DNA of 64,000 nucleotides from Benincasa hispida (GCF_009727055.1 NC_052349.1:92367244-92431243), one strand, 5' to 3'; counted from the first letter of the stretch, positions 1-13,266 are shown. The notes: generated from the letters alone by a model not told the origin. A program made the numbers and translations.

Positions 1-1763
1 AAGAATGGATGGGAAGGTTTCTAAGCTAATACTACTCCTACTCCTAGCTAACAGACAATGCAATGAGAATATGCATGAGAGGTAGAGACACGACAACTCT
101 TGACATGAAACAAATGAATGGAAAAATAGATAAAATGCGAAGATGTTTTCATTGCAGTACTTAAAAGTGATGGCAAGGGCAACCTTAGTTAACGCAAGCC
201 ATGCGATCATGCTACACACACTTGAGCCTAACTCTTGGACGTATGCGGTGGATATGCATAAGTGTCGAGATGACCTCATATAACCACCATGTCCTACTTC
301 CTGGACGCATGCAATATCCTATCCATAGGGTGCATATGCTGTGTGACAGCAAACGAAGCTTATCTCTAAGTTCCCCATTCTTGCTTATGTGTTCCAATCC
401 GCTCTCTCGAGTCTTAGATTTGGATTTTAGACTACTCTCTCAAGTATGCCTAAATGATGAATGATGCGCTCATAGGACAAGGTAAACACATAAACTTGGT
501 TTACGCAAGATTATTCCTATCTCTAGTGAACAATGACTTACATTGCTTAATGTGACCAACCACTTACTCTCCCAGGCAGTTGGCTGTTGCTGACTTTACT
601 CATAGACAAGTAATGCGTTAGCCTATAGACAGGCGTTGCCACAGCTTTACACTAAGCAAATAAGGTTTTCTCACATACTCACATAACGCACACCTCTCGG
701 TGGTTTGCTGCATGCTTCATATCCTTAATCCACATGACTAAGTATGTGATACTCAAGCAATCTCACTAAGTGATACAACGAAAGTAAGGATGCTAAGTAA
801 AGAAGATGGAGATGGAATCGAAGGAACACAAAAATGTATTGAAAACATAATGTATTAATCCCTTAATCACAAAATGTCATACAATATAATATAGGAAAAT
901 AAGGGAAAATGAAATGAGGAAGTAATACTTGCGTCCAGCGGATGTGCGTCAAAGCTGCCGGTGATGCCATGGATGGGCGATGGAGCTTACTCTCCTAAGT
1001 TCTAGCACCGATCGAAGGCTCCGGTCATCACTCGGAATGGATGAAGGAGGTGAAGAACTCTCAGGCTTCTTCTCACACAATAGTCTGGATCTCAGGGAAA
1101 ACCCTGGGTTGCAGGGATAATCCCCGGACAAGTTGAATTTCTACTCATCGACTTCTTTATATAGAGCCTAGATCGCCGACAGCATTAATGGACTGCTCTG
1201 ATTCTAACATTCGACGCGTTTAGTCTTTTCTAAACCTCTGCTGCCAACGACGTAGTAGGTGAAATGTCAACATCATCTTTTGATTTTCTCGAGGTAGATG
1301 CGTTGATGCGTTTATTCCACCAACCTTGCGTTGACCCCTTTACCATACATTATCGTGTAGTCGCGATCATGTAGTGACCGTATTCACTTAATACCCAACT
1401 CTACACGATGATCGCAATCGCTTGACGAGTGCAACTCCCATGCGATGGACGCATGCGGCTGATTACTACAACATCCATGCGTTGATCCAATCGGTTTGTC
1501 TTTGCGATGGAGAGTTTCTCCGCATGCGTCGTCTATGCGGTGGTCCGGTTTTTGCGTTTGTGTCCACTTCCTACGTTAGCTACACACATAGAACATTGAA
1601 CACATAATAACGCATAATATTGGGTTAGCTGAGATTCTTAATGCTGAACGTCGCAAGCTCAATTTCTCGTGAATTCCTAACATAATTTCTGCATATTCTG
1701 CTTAACAACTCTCATAATTCTAAGTAAAAGGCCTAAGATGACATGCATTTCTGCATGTTATCA
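1..1763 (-). repeat. LTR-type repeat R, copy 1 (probably Ty3/gypsy-derived)
   Basis: Non-coding repeat whose body recurs at 22736-24345: the same run of phrases appears in order in both (a gaggtagagacacgacaac phrase, a block on CTCCCAGRCAGTTGG, then GATCGCCGACAGCATTAATG). It ends in a hairpin followed by TATCA, so on the minus strand it opens with TGATAAC, as an LTR would. No ORF here looks like a protein family; the longest are 60-87 codons and not conserved with copy 2. The left end lies outside the window. The Ty3/gypsy assignment is inference from a PBS-proximal-like phrase seen in the sister copies. Confidence 0.55.
1738..1763 (-). repeat. Terminal hairpin of repeat R copy 1
   Basis: ACATGCA-TTTC-TGCATGT forms a perfect 7-bp stem with a 4-base loop, extending to about 10 bp with one mismatch, then TATCA. 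The same structure with a different stem sequence closes the repeat at 37525-37550. Confidence 0.6.
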
Positions 1764-3285
1764 ACAACCCTATACTAAAAAGCTAATTAAATGATGTCAT
1801 TTATGGAGATTCCAATTTGTAATGCATCGATCGTAGAATTTAACCCTAGGATTTTTTATTTCCACATCAGCGTTCAATAAAACACATCATCACTAAACAA
1901 TGACCGTGGTAGATTGCAATTGTAATGAAATAAACTAGAGGATTCGTTTCTATATCTTTGATAAACAATAATGGTTCGAACCAATAAAAGATTCACATAA
2001 TAAAAAAAAAAAAATTGAAAGTTAGTAATTTAGGGTCCGTTTGATAACGATTCCATTTCTCGTTTCTTGTTTAATTTCCCATTCATGTTTTTGTCTCTTT
2101 TTTTTTAAAAAAAAAAAACTAGAAATAAAAATATGTTTGATAATTTTTCTTGTTTCTCATTTCTTTTATTTTTCCTTTTTTTTAAGATTTAAATATAATG
2201 TAATTATATAATATAAACAATACATAATAAACTTCCAAACATATTTAAAACTTTATCAAAAGAGTTATATTATCTAATACAAATATATCTCGATGCAAAA
2301 TTATTAAGAATAATAAAAATATTTGTTTATATCCTTACCAAAATCTAGTATGTAATGTTTTCTCTCATATGAGACCTTTGACTTTAATGATGTCGACTTA
2401 GATTCAATTCAATTATATTGCCATGTAAATGATATAGACATATTAAAGTACATCTATTGCGAAATTAAATTCAAAATTAAAAGAGTGCAGTTAAAAGCGT
2501 TATAGTGCAGTTAAAACTTCCATAAAGCTTATACTATAATTCTCACTCTACTTATTGTCAATTAAAAATTAAAAATGATATATATATATATATATATATA
2601 TATTACAAAATTAAGAAATAAATTAAATAATATGTAAACATACATATTGCAAAATTAAAAATTAAAAAAATATGTAAATATGAATAATATGGCAGAAATA
2701 AAATAAAAAATAAATCATATTATTAAAAAATGATTAATAAATAAAAATACTATGTGAAGAAATAAAATAAAATAACAAATGACTAGCTCCCTACCCAGAT
2801 AAATATGCCATATTAAAGAAATAAAAACCATAAATAAATAAAAATAAGGGTTATTTTCAAGTAAAGAAAAATGAATCAACTTGTTTACAAATATAGTAAA
2901 ATATCATTGACTTTAACATTGATGTAGTGAGATTTTGCTATATTTAAAAATATTTTCAGTAATTTATTTATTTTTTAGTGTCACCCCATCAGCTTTCTTG
3001 ATGATGGTTAGAGTCTATGGTTTCTATCTTTGATTTTATGTGACTTAACTGAATATTTTGTAAATTACATGTCAAGGTATGATAATATATAAATCTCTTT
3101 ATTTTGACTTGACCTGAAAAAATATCACTACTGTAACCCTATTATATTACTTACAAGCTTATATCCCACCTCAAATGGTAATAAAAATTACTTCTTAGGA
3201 CCATCCACCCAGATCGACTCGAGATTATATGAGGTATTCGGTAAAACTTTGATAGAGAGGACTTCATATAAAAAATATTATTTAA

Positions 3286-3317
<32 letters not shown>

Positions 3318-4459
3318 TGAGATGTAAAATTATGTATTAAATTTAGATGATCTAAGTTTGTTAATATATCATTTTCAATAGATAATATGACCCAATTCAT
3401 TTAATCTTTATATAGTTGACCTTAAATAAGATTTAATTAATTTTAATTTTGAAAAATTTCTTTTAGTAGAAACAATTGTTGCTGGGATTGTTAAGAATAT
3501 TTTATAAGCAATATATGTATTTGGAAAAGCATTTACTTTTTTTATATATAATTTACTATTTTAATAGAACAATCAATTTCATTTTGCAAGACTTCTCTTA
3601 ATTTAGAATCTATATATTTTCATCTTCTTAGATCATATATATTATATTCAGAATGCACCTTACATGTCTCATTATCATTATTAATATCATCATTGTTTTC
3701 TCTTTTTTCATTTTGCTCCTCGCTCTCTATTTTTTTTATTCCTTATTTGATTACATGCTTCATTTTTAACCATATAATTATCTACTATTTTTTTTTCATC
3801 TTTTGATTTTTCTATACCTATCATTTCTTCTATTATTTCACCAGTCTTATTACTTTTACTTCCAATAACAAATTTATCGAGAACACTTTTTCGAAATTCA
3901 ATCAAATTTTCTACTCTTCTTTTCTTTTTGAGTTTTTCATATCCAAATTCATATTTTCAAGTAGAAATATTGATATTTTAATTATGCAAAGATAAAGAAA
4001 TCTTAGATGTTAAGGTATTGAACAATCAATAATATGAAATATTTTTTTAAAAAAAAAAAAGTAAAAAAACATGAAACTTTAAAGCCGTTGGATTGAGTTG
4101 AGAAAATGATTTCTGCTCTAGCAATTGATTATCAAACTTAGACGGATAAGACCATACAAAATATCGATGAAAATCTAAGAGTTGAGAGAGATTTAGAGAG
4201 AAGAGAATTCAACTTAAAATAAATCTAACATATCATACGTAATGTATTTATGAGGGTTTTTTAGTTTTAAATAAATAAATAAGAAATAGAAAGGTTTTTC
4301 AGCTCTCCAAATCATAATAAATTTGAAAAGTCAGCCAATCAAAATTGAGAGATTTTATGATTACATTCATTATGTATTTTTTAAGTAGTTTGTATTTTTA
4401 ATATTATAAAAAAAAATTATGAAAAGTAATAAGTATATTATTTTATATTTTAAATAGAC
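1764..4459. other. AT-rich intergenic spacer
   Basis: No gene is supported. It holds a MITE-like phrase near 2034 (GGGTCCGTTTGATAACGATT), a (TA)n run at 2579-2603, a poly-T run at about 3286-3310 and a short foldback at 2883-2956. The 65-codon minus ORF at 3708-3905 is low-complexity Lys/Glu-rich and is judged chance. Confidence 0.6.
2883..2956. repeat. Short member of the foldback family (no GATAGAC core)
   Basis: The arms TTTACAAATATAGTAAAAT (left) and ATTTTGCTATATTTAAAAAT (right) are near inverted copies and match the arms of the foldbacks at 13147, 28886 and 54432. The GATAGAC-rich centre of those copies is missing here, so this is a deletion derivative or an ancestral short form. Confidence 0.45.
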
Positions 4460-4487
4460 ATATATATATATATATATATATATATAN
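4460..4487. repeat. (TA)n microsatellite ending in a single N
   Basis: About 13 TA units, then one unresolved base at 4487, which probably marks a collapsed or polished assembly join. Confidence 0.9.
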
Positions 4488-4494
4488 AGATCTT

Positions 4495-4755
4495 TTGTTA
4501 AATGGAGGCCTTAGACAACCACCTCAACACGTATATCTTAAGCCAGCCCTGCTATCCACTGCGTATTGTTGTTGATGCTTCTATGGCCAAAATATATGGC
4601 TATTGGCAATATCTCTCTAATTTTCCATTAGGCAAATTTATCAGTTCTATGGCAGAGTTATTAACTTCTACATGGCAGATAGGATCATCACGTTTTGGTG
4701 TAAAGCTGTCCGCTGTAACGATATTTCACCAATATATTGACAAAGTAGTGTGACT
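4495..4755 (+). other. GC-richer island with an 83-codon ORF, unrecognised
   Basis: An ATG at 4502 opens an 83-codon frame ending at 4753 in a segment visibly richer in G and C than either side. The peptide starts MEALDNHLNTYILSQ and matches no family I know. Its first 50 bases (a GAGGCCTTAGACAACC phrase, then AGCCAGCCCTGC) resemble the end of a plant hAT-type element with a CAGGGCCGG-like terminus. A chance frame through a transposon end is therefore more likely than a gene. There are no visible splice sites, signal peptide or partner. Confidence 0.2.
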
Positions 4756-6365
4756 TTTAATTTTCATTCTTCTACGCTACAATGGATATAAAATGCTTAA
4801 TCGAAAGTTATGACATTTCTAGTGTATGTTTCAACAATTACAAAATTTAAATGGGATAATTTGATCTTTACTGATATTAAATAGATAATTGGACATGACC
4901 TTATTCTCTAGAGGTTAAAGGTTTGATCCCATCCCGTAGTGATTATACTAAAAAAGAGATCAATGCATCAGTGTCATGGTTGAAAGTAATATAGGAGTAG
5001 TCTACCATCTTTCTTTACTACCACAAGTAAATTTTTGTTGTTGAAATTTCTTATAGTGAAAAGTTGGTTGCAGTGTTGCAGACAGGCCTTTCATTTGGGA
5101 GGAGAATTGGTTCAAGAAAATATAGGATTGAGAACTCTTTTAAAAGTAGCAGGGGTCTTGCTGATTTTGCTAGTGTTCAATAATTTAGTGTAGCATTGTC
5201 ATTCATTTTTGTTAACAAGTACATGGGATCTTGTACAGTTTGTTCTAAATATGTCGATCGCCTCTATTTGACATTTGTTATGTGACAACATTTTTTTCTT
5301 CTTTTCTTAAATAAAATTATTGTTGTTGTTGTTGTGCTTAAAGTAGACTACAAAAAGATGGACAAAGAAGTCTAAGATGCACTCAAGCATTGCTCGTTGT
5401 CGTGATCATCGATCTCATTAACTTCAATGTGAAGGCTTGTTTCTACTTCATTAATAGATATATCGAAGACAATTAAAATAGTAAATTGTGCTCGGTTAGG
5501 TGTGATTGTTTCTTTCGAGCTAGAGATTTCACCAACAATTACTTTCTATTTTATCCTTAATTTGGAAGTCATGGAGCAGAATATGAGATATGATAATATA
5601 GAACCTTCTATTTAAATTTAGTTTAGCCAAAACATTGAAACACCCGACCATCCGGCCTTGTATGTTTGAAGCCATTTTTCAATGATTGACCCACTATTAT
5701 TCCACAAACATCTCTTATATATAAGTTTGAACTATTTTTTCTTTATAAAATCTCAATCAATCCATTCAAAGATTCTTCCAAATGAAATAATCCAATAAAA
5801 CTGTTTCTTTCGAGTTTATTAGAAAAAGATCTCAATTTGTGCATAGATTTTTTTTTTTTTTTTAAAAAAAAAAAAGAATCACTTTGTAACTTAGGACTAT
5901 AATAATCAATTTTTTACCTAAGTGAACTACAAAAAGATAGGTACAATCTAAGCTGCACATAACTATTATTTTTTTATTGGAATTTGTAGTTCTATAATGA
6001 AGAAAAATTATATAATAAATATAAAGTGTTTGCTTACGAATATGGCCAAAAAAATATATATATAAAAAAATAAAAAAATAAAAAAATAAAACAGAACCGT
6101 GTGAGAGAAAATCAAAGTAATTTTTTAATTGTTTAATAATTTTAAACTCGTAATGACAATGTTGAACAATTGTTACAAGCTCACAAAGGGTGGGCAGTGG
6201 TAATAGATACTATACTGATATCCTCCAGAAATAAATATATATAACATCAGACAGTTTCTGAGCTTGGGTGCCGCCATTCCAATAGAAAAAGAAAAAACAA
6301 AAACACACACCTTATGTAGCTTAAACAACATTAAACTGATCATAAAGTAAAAAAATATATATAGC
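4756..6365. other. Intergenic spacer downstream of the ERF gene
   Basis: No gene is supported. It is AT-rich with A and T homopolymers at about 5850-5875 and 6055-6090. The last ~250 bases before 6366 would hold the 3' UTR of the minus-strand ERF transcript; I see no unambiguous polyadenylation site. Confidence 0.5.
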
Positions 6366-7073
6366 TCAATAGAAGTAAGGTGATGAGGAACCGAATCCGA
6401 AGGCGTCGGTACTTGTGTCGGGAAAGGGTGGCAAAACCGCGTTCGAATCAAATGCCATAAACGAGGAAGAGGAAGAGGGGGAGGCGGTGGACCAATCAAT
6501 CATAGTGGCACAGTCGTTGTAGGAAGAAGAAGCGTCGGGTGGGAGCGGAGGGAGCTCGGCGTCGTCATGCGGGATGCCAGTGTCCATGAAGGCAGTGACG
6601 GGTTGGTAAGAGTTGGTGTCGGGCAACCAGTCGTTGCCCGGGAATGAGCTGGTGGAGAAAGGGTCGTCGTGAAGGGTGAAGCAGAGGTGGTTGGGTTGAG
6701 ATAGGGGAGTTAAAGAAGTAGGAGTAGGAGTTGGAGGGTAGAGTTGGGATTCATCGGGAGAGATAATGGAGGTAACTGATGAACCATGAGGCATGTCTGA
6801 GTAGACAAAGTTGGTGCGAGCCTTGGAGCCACGCATGGACCGGGCTGCTCGGTCATAGGCTAAGGCGGCCTCTTCAGCGGTGTCGAAGGTGCCGAGCCAA
6901 TGCCTCTCTTTAGTGGAAGGGTCTCTAATTTCAGCAGCATATCTACCCCATGGGCGCCTTCTAACACCAAGAAACCTAGTGGGTTCTTGTTGATGGGGCT
7001 GCTGGTCTTGTTGCTTTCTTCTTGGCTTGGATGGGGAAGGAGAGTGGTTGGTTTTGGAGTTCTTGAAGTCCAT
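6366..7073 (-). CDS. LEP: AP2/ERF transcription factor, LEAFY PETIOLE-like (ERF group VIII)
   Basis: Intact single-exon gene for a 235-residue nuclear DNA-binding protein. The start is the first in-frame ATG (7071-7073); nine upstream codons of the open frame begin with GTG and are not used. A basic Lys/Arg/Gln stretch (about residues 16-25) precedes one AP2/ERF domain at about 33-91. The domain has [17 protein letters not shown] and [19 protein letters not shown]. Ala at domain position 14 and Asp at 19 are the ERF rather than DREB signature, so GCC-box binding is expected. After the domain, [10 protein letters not shown] and SSVTSI-SPDE match what I remember of Arabidopsis LEP, a regulator of leaf and petiole growth. 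The C-terminal half is Ser/Pro/Asp-rich with acidic patches and a PYFY end, plausible for activation; no EAR (LxLxL/DLNxxP) repressor motif is visible. It has no gene neighbours within the window. The ERF call is near certain; the LEP orthology is probable. Confidence 0.93.
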   Translation of the reverse strand: MDFKNSKTNHSPSPSKPRRKQQDQQPHQQEPTRFLGVRRRPWGRYAAEIRDPSTKERHWLGTFDTAEEAALAYDRAARSMRGSKARTNFVYSDMPHGSSVTSIISPDESQLYPPTPTPTSLTPLSQPNHLCFTLHDDPFSTSSFPGNDWLPDTNSYQPVTAFMDTGIPHDDAELPPLPPDASSSYNDCATMIDWSTASPSSSSSFMAFDSNAVLPPFPDTSTDAFGFGSSSPYFY

Positions 7074-7197
7074 AGGAACTGAATAAACAAACAAACACAC
7101 GAAAGAGAAAGTGATTGGGGTAATGGAATAATGGAAATAGAAAAAGGGAATAATTGTAGGCCTGGTTTTAGGGGAGTTGCATGTAGTGGGGGTGGGG

Positions 7198-7213
7198 TTT
7201 AAATAACCCTAAT
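7198..7213 (-). promoter_or_regulatory. Putative ERF core promoter: TATA-like box plus telo-box
   Basis: Read on the minus strand, TTATTTAAA (7198-7206) lies about 125 bases upstream of the ERF ATG, a normal plant TATA-to-start distance. Directly upstream, AACCCTAA on the plus strand (7205-7212) is a telo-box core. Telo-boxes are known in plants in growth-related promoters and at Polycomb-recruiting sites. Position is seen; function is inferred. Confidence 0.45.
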
Positions 7214-7215
7214 TT

Positions 7216-9488
7216 ATGTAATAATATATATTATTCCCTTTTTCAAACAAATCTCTCACCACATTCATGTTTTATTACCCTAAACTGAATGAGCAAAACT
7301 CCATATTAGTGGGCCCCAACTAACTGTGGATGATAATTGGTTATCTATAAATCAGACATATGTGAAAAGGGATTTGCATGTGATACTCTCAATTCAAATT
7401 CTCTTTTTTAATATATATATTAAAAATATTAAATAAATCATACCAAGTATTTCAGGGGAAACTTCTAGTATTGTTGGTACTATTTAAATCTTCAAATAAT
7501 TTTGTGGTCATAAAAAGTGAGACTAGTACTCATATCACTAATATCTCCGCTCCACCTAACTTCATGTATCCTTTTTAGTAACAAACGATAAAAAAAATAT
7601 TTGTCATATGACAATTTTAGATTTGACTTTTGAGTGGACTATATAAGGATGTTGTAGTCTGGGACGAGTATTTTTCTACTCATATTTAGGATAGTATAAA
7701 AAATAATACAAGCTAACTTAAGTTTGGACATACTTTTTAGGTATTACTTTTCAATGGACGAATTTTTTGTTTTATCTAATTAAATTTTGTTAGCTAAATT
7801 ATCTATTTAGTTTTAAGTTATTTCATGTCAATAAAATTTCAAATCTCCATCCATGTTGAATTAACAATATGCATGAACATAGAGTTCAGGTTGAAGATTT
7901 AAATCTCCATCATTCTTTCACTTTTGTTTTATTTAAAAAAATAAAATATAGTTACCTGATTCATAGGGTTTCGATTAGTCTATTTGAAAAATAAGATATA
8001 TTTTCCTTTCGTATAGTGTTTAAGTTCGTCTACTTGGCATGCCACTTAACTATATATTACAAATACATTATTGAGGACAACATAAGTATTAGAAGTGAGT
8101 TGAGCATAATTCAACTAGTTTAGGTGTTCTACATCTGTCATGAGAATGAAGTATTTGAATCTCGAGCTACATATTGTTAAACTGAAAAGAAATTAAAAGG
8201 AAAATAATACAATTAGTTACATACAATATGATGATATTGTTCATTTTGGGCATAAGCCCTAATCGTCCCCTTGAATGCACACCAACACAACTGAATGTAG
8301 GGACATGGTTTTGTTACTACTTGTTTAGGGACAAAAAAACCTCCAGCCATCTCAACAATGTTATGATATTGGCTACTTCAAAAATCAACCCTCATAACTT
8401 TGTTTTTTGTTTCACTCAAATGGTCTCATATCAATAAAGATAATTGTTTTCATTTATATATTATAGATCTCCTTTTTATCTAACCAATGTGAAACTTCGA
8501 TGAAACTTAGATATTTAGTCGAACTACAAATTTCAAGGTCTTAATAAATAAATTATAAGCTTAGAATTTTAATAGACTCAACTTACACTATTTAGAATAT
8601 TAATTAACTCTTTTTTTACTTAGAATTTATAATTAAATCACAAGTGGTTTTTTATTCTTCAACCCTGTTTTACCTAATCAGAAGGAAGACAACACAATAT
8701 ATATATATATATTGGACCATCTATAATGGATCATTATTCCTTAAAATGTAATGGCACACAAAAAGTTATTGTTGCATCAGGTGCTTCAAGGGCCAACTTA
8801 ATCCTCTTAATAAAAGATTGCCAACATTTTAAAAAGTAGACATTTAACTAATAAATAATATACTCTTACATTATTCAAAATTTTCAAGAATTTCCACCAC
8901 AAGTATGTGCCTTTTTTTTTGGGGGGGGGGGGATAAGTCTATTCTTGATTGATGCCACATAAAATGAAAATTATTATACACATGTAAAAATGTTTAATCC
9001 TTAAGATAGGGAGATATCTAAAAACTATGTATGTGGCATGCCTTTTTAGTACCTCATAGATGACTAAAATCACTTTATTCACCACCAAAAATTGTAGAGT
9101 TTAATAAAAATATTAAGAGTGAAATTTCATAAAAACTTTTATTGATCATATAAGGTGCTTTTGGATGTTTTTTTTTCAATGCTTATATAACTATGTGTTT
9201 CACTTAAAAACACTTTTTTTTTTTCAAAATATATATACTTACCTCTTAATTGGTTTGTACCAACTAGCCACACAAAAAAAGATAAAAAATATATATTTAA
9301 AAAAAATTACAAATTATCGTGAGTCCTGTCAAACACACACTTAATATTTTTGCTCAACCAAAGCGAACATAGTTCAATTGACATACGAGCGTCTTAGTAA
9401 TCATAAAGTATGTGGATTAGACCCCCCTACCTCCTATTGCACTAAAAAATTTTAATTTATTCATAACATAAACATGATTGATCAACTA
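7216..9488. other. Intergenic spacer upstream of the ERF gene
   Basis: No gene is supported. AT-rich, with a (TA)n run near 8698-8712 and an odd T9-G12 homopolymer junction at about 8911-8932. The 69-codon plus ORF at 8228-8437 has no recognisable family. Confidence 0.5.
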
Positions 9489-9790
9489 AGAACACATTTG
9501 GTAACTATTTTTGCTTTTTATTTTTTGTCTTTGAAAATTAGGCTTATTTCTTCACCATTTCTTGCAATGTTTTGTATCTTTTTTAAGTATAATGGTTGAA
9601 TTCTTAGTCAAATTAGAAAAACAAAAAACAAGTTTTCAAAAGTTTTTTTTTTTTAAATTTTGTTTGATTTTTTAAACCATTGGTAAAAAATAGATAACAA
9701 AAGAAAAAAAAATTGGAGGTGAAAGTTATATTTGTAGACTTAATTTTCGAAAAAAAAAAATAACAATCAAATGGTTACCAAATGGGGTCC
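9489..9790. mobile_element. MITE-like element with inverted ends
   Basis: The left end AGAACACATTTGGTAACTAT and the reverse complement of the right end (GGACCCCATTTGGTAACCAT) agree at most positions, about 300 bases apart. The interior is A/T homopolymer-rich with no ORF. This is the CATTTGGTAACCA type of inverted end common in dicot MITEs. No clear target duplication is seen, so class (hAT or other) is open. Confidence 0.5.
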
Positions 9791-9987
9791 AAGATAATTA
9801 ACAAAGTTAGTATCTTATACTACTTCTACATGGCTTTTTCATTAGCTTTTGATTTCTTTGAACTCTTTTTTATGAGAATATATGAAGTTTGTACATCTCA
9901 AAAAGCATTTTTGAATCCAATCCTTACTAGATATAATTGATCATGATCTCAATTGCTGAAATATAAAACTGAAACACATTCATAATC

Positions 9988-9988
9988 N

Positions 9989-10021
<33 letters not shown>
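9988..10021. repeat. Poly(A) tract preceded by a single N
   Basis: One unresolved base at 9988 is followed by about 33 A residues, probably a homopolymer-limited assembly join. Confidence 0.85.
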
Positions 10022-10023
<2 letters not shown>

Positions 10024-13000
10024 AAAAGAAAAATACTTAGTATTATGATATATAATTACTCTCTAAATCTAACATTCATTTCTTTTTCTTTTTTATTTGA
10101 AAAGGAGCTAACTTTCTTCATAAGTAGACTACTTTTTCAAGTTTCTCAACCAACAGATTTGACATTTTACAAAATGTTGATCCCACAAGCATGTTCATTT
10201 TCTTCATAACTTACATTAAAAAAAATGGAGAAATTATAATTCAAAGCAAAGAAAGGAAGAGTATTAATTATGAGATTAATAAATTCAAAGAAAAGGGTAT
10301 AATTTTGAAGCCAGTCAATGATTTATATATAGTCAAACTCAAAACCATGAATGAGGAAATGATCTGATCCACTTGATAGCCATTATAATTGCATGTTCTC
10401 CATCAATCAGCTAATAATTATTAACCAAAGATGAGGTTTTTTTAAAAAAAAAAAATTAGAAAGAAATGAATAATTAAATTTAACTAAATAATATCTAAAA
10501 ATTAAAGCATGCATGAGAGTTCTAAATGATGATATCCAAAATAAAGCTAACTTATTCTTTTTCCTATCAAAGGTTAATTAATTTAAGACTAAAAGACTTC
10601 CCAATCATGATTTGTGTACTAATCAAATCACTAAATCTCACATTCAATCAAAGAATTATACGCATGCAAACCCTTGAAAGGAACTTTATCAAAATCCACA
10701 ATTAAAAAATAAAGATTAAAACACCATTTCGATTTTAATTTGTTCAATTTTAATCTTTCAATTGTCTAATTTTAGAGTATGTTTGAGTTAATTTTTCGGT
10801 GTTTAATTTTTACAAATAAGTAATTTTAGAAAAATTTGAAGTGTTTGATAGCTTTTGAAACATTTTCAAAGTGTATTTTAAACCCTTTTTATATATAAAA
10901 AAAAGATTAAATAAAAATGAATTTTTTGGAAGCTTATTTTTTATAGTCAATCCAAATAGGTCCTTATTCTCTCTATTTTAGTTGTCCAGTTTGAGTTTTG
11001 CGTTTTCAATAAATCTTAAATCTAGTCCAAATTGATTAAAAATAAAAATATTTTTCATGCTAGAGAATACATTATTTGAATATGTTTTTCAAATTTATAG
11101 TGAAATTGTTAATAAATAACAAAAAGTTTATTAAAAAATCAACAATAAACTAGCAATAAAAACTAAATTTAAGCTTTATTAAAAATACATGGATTATAAT
11201 TAAATAATTGAAAGTATATAAACTAAAATAATAGCGACTAAAATGATATTTTGTCTAAAAAATAAGTTTAAAAAATTGATTTACGAAAAAACATGACGCA
11301 GCATATGATTGCCCAAGACTAAAACAAAGATGGATCTATTCAAATCTGACCATCATTTCCTTCATCATTCAAACATCTCCCCACCTTTTAGTTTTTGCAT
11401 GCTCATGATTTACATTCTTTTTTATTATCGATTAGAATTTATTTATTTTGGTTACATACTTAAAAGGATCATGAAAGTAACAACCATAAAGTAAGTTCAA
11501 ATTAAAAATTCAAATTACGAATATCTTTAACGAAACCTCATGTTATCTAATATAATATTATAGTCTATTTAAATAATATGGGGTTTCTTTTTAAAATCAA
11601 TTAGTAAGAAGATGATCAATAATCTAATTATCTTAGAAAACTACTTGGATGCATCTCGAGTTGCATCCATTTTTGTACGACCCACCGTAATACCCAATCA
11701 CAAGTTACCACATGACAAACTTGTCTTTAAAAAAAAATTATATATTTTTTTCCTTTATGATTGAAGGGGGTACATGGAGATGGATGTAGCCTATCTTATT
11801 AAGAATACAACGTTTTTCCATTTTTTCAATCTAGTATCCTCAACGTGTCCCTTTAGGATGATGTCTATTTGTGTTCACCATTCTTATATTGGATTCTAAC
11901 TTCATATATATAGAGAGAGAGAGAGAGAATGCTCTATTTGAGCTTCACGTGCTGTAATACCATAAAAAATAATGATGTTTCATCTAAATCAATTGATAAA
12001 GAGAGGAGTAACTAATTATATATCTTATCAAGAGTTTGAAGTCTCTCTATTTCTCAAATGTATGGGATTTTCAACAGAATTCATAAAGCTCAAATAGATA
12101 TGCAGTCCAAAATTTGAATCTAAACCAAAAAATAATTAGCGAACTTAAAGAGGCACAATTTAATTCCACATCGAAAAGATGAAGAAACCTCACAACCTTA
12201 TGTTTATCAAGTATGGTGTCATACCCCATTAAATTAAACCAGAAATCTATAATTTCCATAATTTACCTTTGTTGTAGTACTAACTTTTTAAAAAAAAATA
12301 ACAAAAGAAACATCAAGATATCTAAGAAAAGAAGGATCTCCAATAAAAGAAGTACTAAATAAATAATTTGATTTTTTGACAAGGGTCATGTTACCCTCTA
12401 CATGTTACATGAGAGAGAGAGAGAGAGAATATAATTATCTCAGCCATGTGCATCCATTTTGTGCTAAATACAATGATACACTCCACAATCATCTCTTAAA
12501 TTTTGAAAGTTTGATTGGCTTTTTTGTCCTTTAATTAAAATTAAATAAATTGATTGATTTAATTAATTAATGTGAATATTGTTTAGAGAAATAACCCCAT
12601 TGCTTAATTAAATTGTATAAAGACACACACATAGACCCCCATATGGGGGAAACTTGGTTTGTTGGGTTGCATGTGACAATGACAAAAAAACATTTACTCT
12701 TTTATTTCGACAAAAAAAAAAAAAAAAAAACAAAAAAAAAACAAAACAAAAACAATCGCTCTCCCTTCTTCCATTTCCTTTTCACAAACATTTCAACAAT
12801 GGTCGGTTCTTCACCTAATAATTGACCATATCCTTTCTAACTACAACCTCATTATTATCGGTCTAAACTCAACTACTCATGTCCCTTTTTTTTCTTTGCA
12901 CCAAAATATTTCTATGTTTTCGAGATGAAAATACGAACAAAATTTTACATAACTATCTATAATAGTACGATTAGAGTTGTTCATTTACATCATAAAAAAC

Positions 13001-13146
13001 TTATTCTGAATGAAGTAAAGAATATAATCTTTATTTGTATAAAGGATGAATGAGAGGTGAAGACCTTTTTTTAATTATTATTGTTTTCATTTTTTGTTTC
13101 ATGTGTATTATATGTAGAAAAATTATTTCAAATGGTAAACCTGTTG
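10022..13146. other. AT-rich intergenic spacer
   Basis: No gene is supported. A second MITE-like stretch runs about 10776-10966 (left GAGTATGTTTGAGTTAATTT; right, reverse-complemented, GGACCTATTTGGATTGACTA). (GA)n microsatellites lie at 11912-11928 and 12411-12428, and an A-rich run at about 12711-12755. The 70-codon plus ORF at 12613-12825 runs through that A tract (Lys repeats) and is rejected. Confidence 0.55.
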
Positions 13147-13266
13147 AAAATATTTACAAGATATATCAAAATTTTAGAATTATCAATGATAGACACAGTC
13201 TATCAGTGTCTTTCATCATCTATTTGTGATTAGTTTTAAAATTTTGATATATTTATAAATATTTTG
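13147..13266. repeat. GATAGAC foldback element, copy 1
   Basis: The arms AAAATATTTACAAGATATAT and ATATATTTATAAATATTTT are inverted copies. They enclose a centre with TGATAGACACAG and TCTATCAGTGTC, themselves complementary. Related copies lie at 28886 and 54432. It has no coding capacity. Confidence 0.6.

Noticed and set aside
201..1607. Frames of 60-87 codons at the left end
   Set aside because: They lie in repeat R, are not conserved with the second copy at 22736-24345, and match no family.
6173..6499. 108-codon minus frame overlapping the ERF 3' end, and frames at 6860-7090
   Set aside because: Shadows of the ERF coding sequence in other frames, Pro/Leu-rich by composition.
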